A stretch of 10,000 nt of DNA from Acropora yongei. Lineage: Eukaryota > Cnidaria > Anthozoa > Scleractinia > Acroporidae. The stretch spans positions 4,663,488 through 4,673,487 of the forward strand of contig BLFN01000732.1 of NCBI GenBank assembly GCA_014634225.1, in the 5' to 3' direction. Of this stretch, positions 7,301 to 10,000 are shown in pieces. The number at the start of each line of letters is the position of its first letter. Position 1 is the first letter of the stretch. Below the pieces are notes generated by a model. That model ran no database searches. It worked only from the letters and a program-made list of their open reading frames with translations, and was not told where the DNA came from. A program made the translations under genes and the position numbers.

Positions 7301-7550
7301 GGCCATTCCATTTTATATCCGCACCCCCCTATTGAGGTACTTTGCATTTTACCCCCCTCAGAAAACTGAACATTTTACCCCCCCAAGAAAGGAAGATCAG
7401 AGTGCCGACACACTAACCTCTTTTAAGTTTCTTAAAGATCAAGGGGTGCCGACACAAATACCCCTTCAGAAACGGCCTTTTAAGACCCCCCCTTCCCCAT
7501 GGATTTCCAAGGACCTTAATAGGGGGGTGCGAATATAAAATGGAATGGCC
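7301..7550. mobile_element. 250-bp inverted-repeat element (MITE-like)
   Basis: The terminal inverted repeats are 38 bp, at 7301-7338 and 7513-7550, with two mismatches. Both read GGCCATTCCATTTTATAT inward and then enter a CGCACCCCCCTATT block. There is no transposase frame, so this is a non-autonomous DNA element. Inside are two copies of CATTTTACCCCCC about 34 nt apart and two copies of GTGCCGACAC. CATG lies next to the left end and one base from the right end, which may be a short target-site duplication. The superfamily cannot be assigned from this. Confidence 0.8.
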
Positions 7551-8177
7551 TCATGCAGTGATAAATATTACGCAAACAGACTAATAGTGCTACTACGATG
7601 AAGCGTTGACATTCTTTTTTTTCCGCTCAATTAATACTTAACATCCTTAGGAACATTATTCCCAAATTTCAGCTTCGTGCTATGGCGAAAACTATTATTT
7701 TCGCGAGTGTAATCCTATAATTTTCGCCCACCTTCCTGCGACCTGGTTACCAACGCTTGAGGCCAGGTCACAAAGAACTTCGGGGGAAACCTTGGGGCGT
7801 TGTCTTTTGATAGAACATGAGATCTGTAGGTCCGGTTTCACAGATGCTGGATTCATGATTCGTTCGCCGCACTTCGACGTATATTGTTTCACTCGAGCTT
7901 TTGATCAGACACAGCATCAGCCACCTAAACACGGGTCTTTGCCTAGCATATGCATATGGGAGAAAAACGAGTAATTGAAAGAAAGAGATTCAACGAGACA
8001 ATGTTGCATGAAGAAGAAGCTGCAAAAAGTTAGCCTCTTAGCTAGTATGTTATACATTTGCCTTTTCGCCCGCAAGATGCTTGATATTTAAATATCGCTA
8101 ATTCAAAGTATACTCTATTTACAACTTTAAAACGCAAATAAATATCTCCAATCCCAAGAATCAGAAAAGTAAGTGAT
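7551..8177. other. Intergenic sequence with a short hairpin
   Basis: No gene is recognised. GACCTGG (7740-7746) and CCAGGTC (7763-7769) form a 7-bp stem in a GC-richer block (about 7725-7805) that has the look of a dispersed repeat. A 27-codon plus-strand frame at 7950-8033 (starting MHMGEKRVIER) is open but has no donor, homology or context to support it. Confidence 0.5.
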
Positions 8178-8243
8178 ATGATTACGCTTTCTTCCGATTT
8201 TGATTTCTTGTCATCGTACGCACATTCAGTACGACGAATTGTA

Positions 8244-8302
8244 GTCGTTCCGCCCCAGATTAGTGAAGGACGATCTGCCCCACAGTTGAGTCGTTCCGCC
8301 CC
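8244..8302 (+). repeat. Three copies of a 13-nt GC-box-like motif
   Basis: GTCGTTCCGCCCC occurs at 8244-8256 and 8290-8302, with the variant GACGATCTGCCCC at 8269-8281. Two reverse-complement copies occur about 630 bp downstream. The motif contains GGGGCGG on the other strand, the core of Sp/KLF GC boxes. It may be a subterminal repeat of an old element or a regulatory cluster. Confidence 0.75.
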
Positions 8303-8928
8303 TCGTGATATGCTTATGTATTCTCCTGATAAGCGTCCATGCTTTTTAGCGGGAAAATCCGATTCCACGATGTTGCGAGGTTGGCTACGAGGTGTGTCCT
8401 ATTTGCTACGATTTGCCACAGTTCACCACTATTCGGGCTATTCGCTATTCGGGTTTCCCAGACACCGTTTGAAAAGTTATTTGCTTAAATGCATAAAATG
8501 TGCCAAAAGAAACCACGTACTTTTGGTTGCGATAATCTCACGTAAAATTCACGCGCGAAAAGTTATTCATACCATGGCATAGAAAATACAGCCGATCACA
8601 ATACAGGAGAGCCGTTGCCTATTCGTCGGTGTTCCACCAAACCTTCCTATCGATCAGTGCAATTCAACGGTATGCACACACACTCTTGTATTCTCTCGAA
8701 CACTCTTGTATTTTCTCTGTAGACACACTCGCCTAACTCACTCGTGTGTATACCAAAAAAATACAAGTGATTCGTGGGATATTCCACGGTATACCACTCA
8801 AAAGCGTTGCATAACTTTTATTTACGTTAGTGTGCCACTGAAAATTTCAACCCCTTGATAATCTCACGATTTATTTTCGCAAGCTATTTCTCAAAATTCT
8901 TTCTTTTTTTTGAAACATTGTTCAATGC
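8303..8928. other. Intergenic sequence between the two 13-mer clusters
   Basis: No gene is recognised. A plus-strand frame spans 8178-8582, but its product has no recognisable domain and its first part translates the repeated 13-mers. A 20-nt tandem repeat lies at 8680-8719, and the near-palindrome GTGGGATATTCCAC near 8785 is followed by GGTATACC. Confidence 0.5.
8680..8719 (+). repeat. Two tandem copies of a 20-nt unit
   Basis: ACACTCTTGTATTCTCTCGA at 8680-8699 is followed directly by a second copy at 8700-8719 with three differences. It sits within a CA-rich stretch. Confidence 0.85.
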
Positions 8929-8957
8929 GGGGCGGATCGACTTCGGGGCGGAACGAC
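8929..8957 (-). repeat. Two inverted copies of the 13-nt motif
   Basis: GGGGCGGATCGAC (8929-8941) and GGGGCGGAACGAC (8945-8957) are reverse-complement copies, one exact and one with a single change, of the motif at 8244-8302. The sequence outside the clusters does not pair, so these are not simple terminal inverted repeats. Confidence 0.75.
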
Positions 8958-9351
8958 CTCATACAACTTGCTTATTAAATAGCGGGTAATCGTTTTTTAG
9001 CCAAAGTATATATTCTATACTACGTACTAAATCGGTAAATTTTATGAAAAAATGTAGGCAATTCTGGTTTTCCAGGGAATAACAAAAGACGCTAGGCGAA
9101 AATATTTATCATCGATAAACAGTTACGATTGTAGGCGCGAAATGTCACACCTTTCTGTTTGCACACACACAAATTGTATTGTTTCTCAATGAATGTTTGC
9201 ACATTCTCATTCGCACAGACTCTGATTGAATTGCACTAACAACAGCGAAATAGCAAATTTGAAGCGGTTTATTTTGAAGAAGAGACATTCCGTAAACACA
9301 TTCGAATATATTTTTCATTCTTACGATTCGTATTGTGAAAGATTCGCATTA
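8958..9351. other. Intergenic sequence, no gene recognised
   Basis: AT-rich sequence with a short CA run (about 9164-9171). TTGAATTGCACT at 9226-9237 is the reverse complement of AGTGCAATTCAA at 8656-8667. No coding frame of note. Confidence 0.5.
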
Positions 9352-9576
9352 TCAGAACTTTTGTAATTCATAACACTGAAGATATACAACCCCGGTGCCT
9401 TCCTCCTCGGAAAAACGACTTAGTAAAGTCTGCTTTTCCTCCTCTCCCAAGGCAAGCTGCTCGAGACATTCTGCAGCTTCTTCTTCGATCGGAACCGGCG
9501 CAACAGAGTCATTGCGTCCACCTATTTCGGGCAGCGACTTTTCAAGAAGGCTCTCTGACTCGTAATAACTTAGAAA
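9352..9576 (-). CDS. Unidentified acidic open frame, possible 3'-terminal exon
   Basis: An open minus-strand frame of 74 codons runs to a TGA at 9352-9354. It has no ATG and is closed upstream by TAG at 9577-9579. Possible acceptors are ATAAATAG (before 9576) and TTTCTAAG (before 9568), which would make it a terminal exon. The product is acidic and leucine-rich: SESLLEKSLPEIGG, then APVPIEEEAAECLEQLALGE, EEKQTLLSRFSEEEGTG and VVYLQCYELQKF. The composition looks coding and the block is richer in G and C than its surroundings, but I do not recognise a family. It may be a host exon or part of a transposon gene, since an inverted-repeat element starts 15 nt away. Confidence 0.35.
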   Translation of the reverse strand, partial: FLSYYESESLLEKSLPEIGGRNDSVAPVPIEEEAAECLEQLALGEEEKQTLLSRFSEEEGTGVVYLQCYELQKF

Positions 9577-9591
9577 CTATTTATTTCAGGG

Positions 9592-9817
9592 CCAGGGGCC
9601 CGTTTCTCGGAAGACCCGAAACTTTCCGGGTGATTTAATTCTCCTTGTATCTTCAAAACGAAAGTGTTCCGTGTCACGAAACTTCTCAGTTATTTTAATT
9701 TTTATTCCCTTAACGACATATAAAAAGACCATCTTAACAGAATAAGCGGGTCGGAGTTTTGCGAATGGCTTTTCGGGCCCGTAAAGTTTTCGGGTCTTTT
9801 GAGAAACGTACGCCAGG
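9592..9817. mobile_element. About 226-bp inverted-repeat element (MITE-like)
   Basis: The ends are imperfect inverted repeats of about 40 bp: from 9592 inward CCAGGGGCCCGTTTCTC then AAGACCCGAAACTTT; from 9817 inward on the other strand CCTGGCGTACGTTTCTC then AAGACCCGAAAACTTT. The interior is AT-rich and lacks a transposase. The open minus-strand frame at 9586-9825 is created by the repeat arms. I have an impression of similar GGGCCCGTTTCTCG repeats in cnidarian genomes, but this is unverified recall. No target-site duplication was found. Confidence 0.75.
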
Positions 9818-9887
9818 ACTTGCAAATCAGGCGGAAGCTTTTGAAGAACGAGACAGATAACAATAATAGCTTTTGTTATTCAATGAT

Positions 9888-9962
9888 ATGGAAATGAGTG
9901 ACCTTGTATTCTATAGTTTTGTTTTGCTCGAAGACGAAGGCGAACGAGACATTCAGTTTTAG
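9888..9962 (+). CDS. Possible small frame or first exon, unidentified
   Basis: A 24-codon plus-strand frame starts at ATG 9888-9890 and reads MEMSDLVFYSFVLLEDEGER then DIQF before TAG. A donor-like TTTA/GTGAGA overlaps the stop, so it could be the start exon of a gene continuing to the right. The length is short enough to arise by chance and no family is recognised. Confidence 0.15.
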   Translation: MEMSDLVFYSFVLLEDEGERDIQF

Positions 9963-10000
9963 TGAGAAAACAACAAGACTATAATCAATAACCACGACAA

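Noticed and set aside
7263..7538. 91-codon plus-strand frame
   Set aside because: It lies almost entirely within the inverted-repeat element and translates its C-rich repeats; no protein family.
8010..8024. 15-nt GAAGAAGAAGCTGCA shared with the minus strand at 9472-9486, hinting at a duplicated exon
   Set aside because: The match does not extend beyond 15 nt and is a simple GAA-rich sequence, so probably chance.
8178..8582. 134-codon plus-strand frame
   Set aside because: No recognisable domain; the opening third is made from the repeated 13-mer, and a mirror frame of 108 codons exists on the other strand, suggesting chance openness.
8680..8719. CRISPR-like or satellite array
   Set aside because: Only two adjacent units with no spacers; a local tandem duplication.
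9586..9825. 79-codon minus-strand frame
   Set aside because: Coincides with the inverted-repeat element at 9592-9817; the sequence is a translation of its arms.

Overview
The window looks like nuclear DNA from an animal, probably an anthozoan cnidarian such as a coral or sea anemone. The support is short exons separated by GT-AG introns, AT-rich introns, a decayed Ty3/gypsy LTR retrotransposon, and compact inverted-repeat elements. The lineage is an inference from general style. No prokaryotic gene organisation is seen.

The left third (19 to about 3400, minus strand) holds the 5' part of a cytosolic leucyl-tRNA synthetase gene (LARS1 type). Eight exons chain together with matching intron phases and cover the N-terminal extension, the class I HIGH motif (here HLGH) and the stretch up to the VDWRR region. 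The gene runs off the left edge, so most of the catalytic core, the KMSKS loop and the C-terminal domains are missing. Two more exons are proposed from splice phase and start-codon context: a 28-nt exon at 3358-3385 and a start exon at 7086-7122. If they are right, about 247 residues are encoded here and intron 1 is about 3.7 kb long.

That intron (3386-7085) contains a degenerate Ty3/gypsy element at 3467-6811. It has short diverged LTRs, a polypurine tract and broken gag, reverse transcriptase, RNase H and integrase remnants. Its reverse transcriptase segment is interrupted by a perfect 37-bp foldback.

The right third (about 7120-10000) has no complete gene. Its first part is the probable LARS1 5' UTR and promoter, with a 250-bp inverted-repeat element (7301-7550) just upstream. 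Beyond that lie a GC-box-like 13-mer in two inverted clusters (8244-8302 and 8929-8957), an unidentified acidic open frame on the minus strand (9352-9576) and a second inverted-repeat element (9592-9817).

No clearly novel biological system was found. The most useful observations are the finely split LARS1 N-terminus with 20-nt and 28-nt exons, the retroelement inside its first intron, the foldback in the reverse transcriptase, the inverted 13-mer clusters and the unidentified frame beside the second inverted-repeat element.
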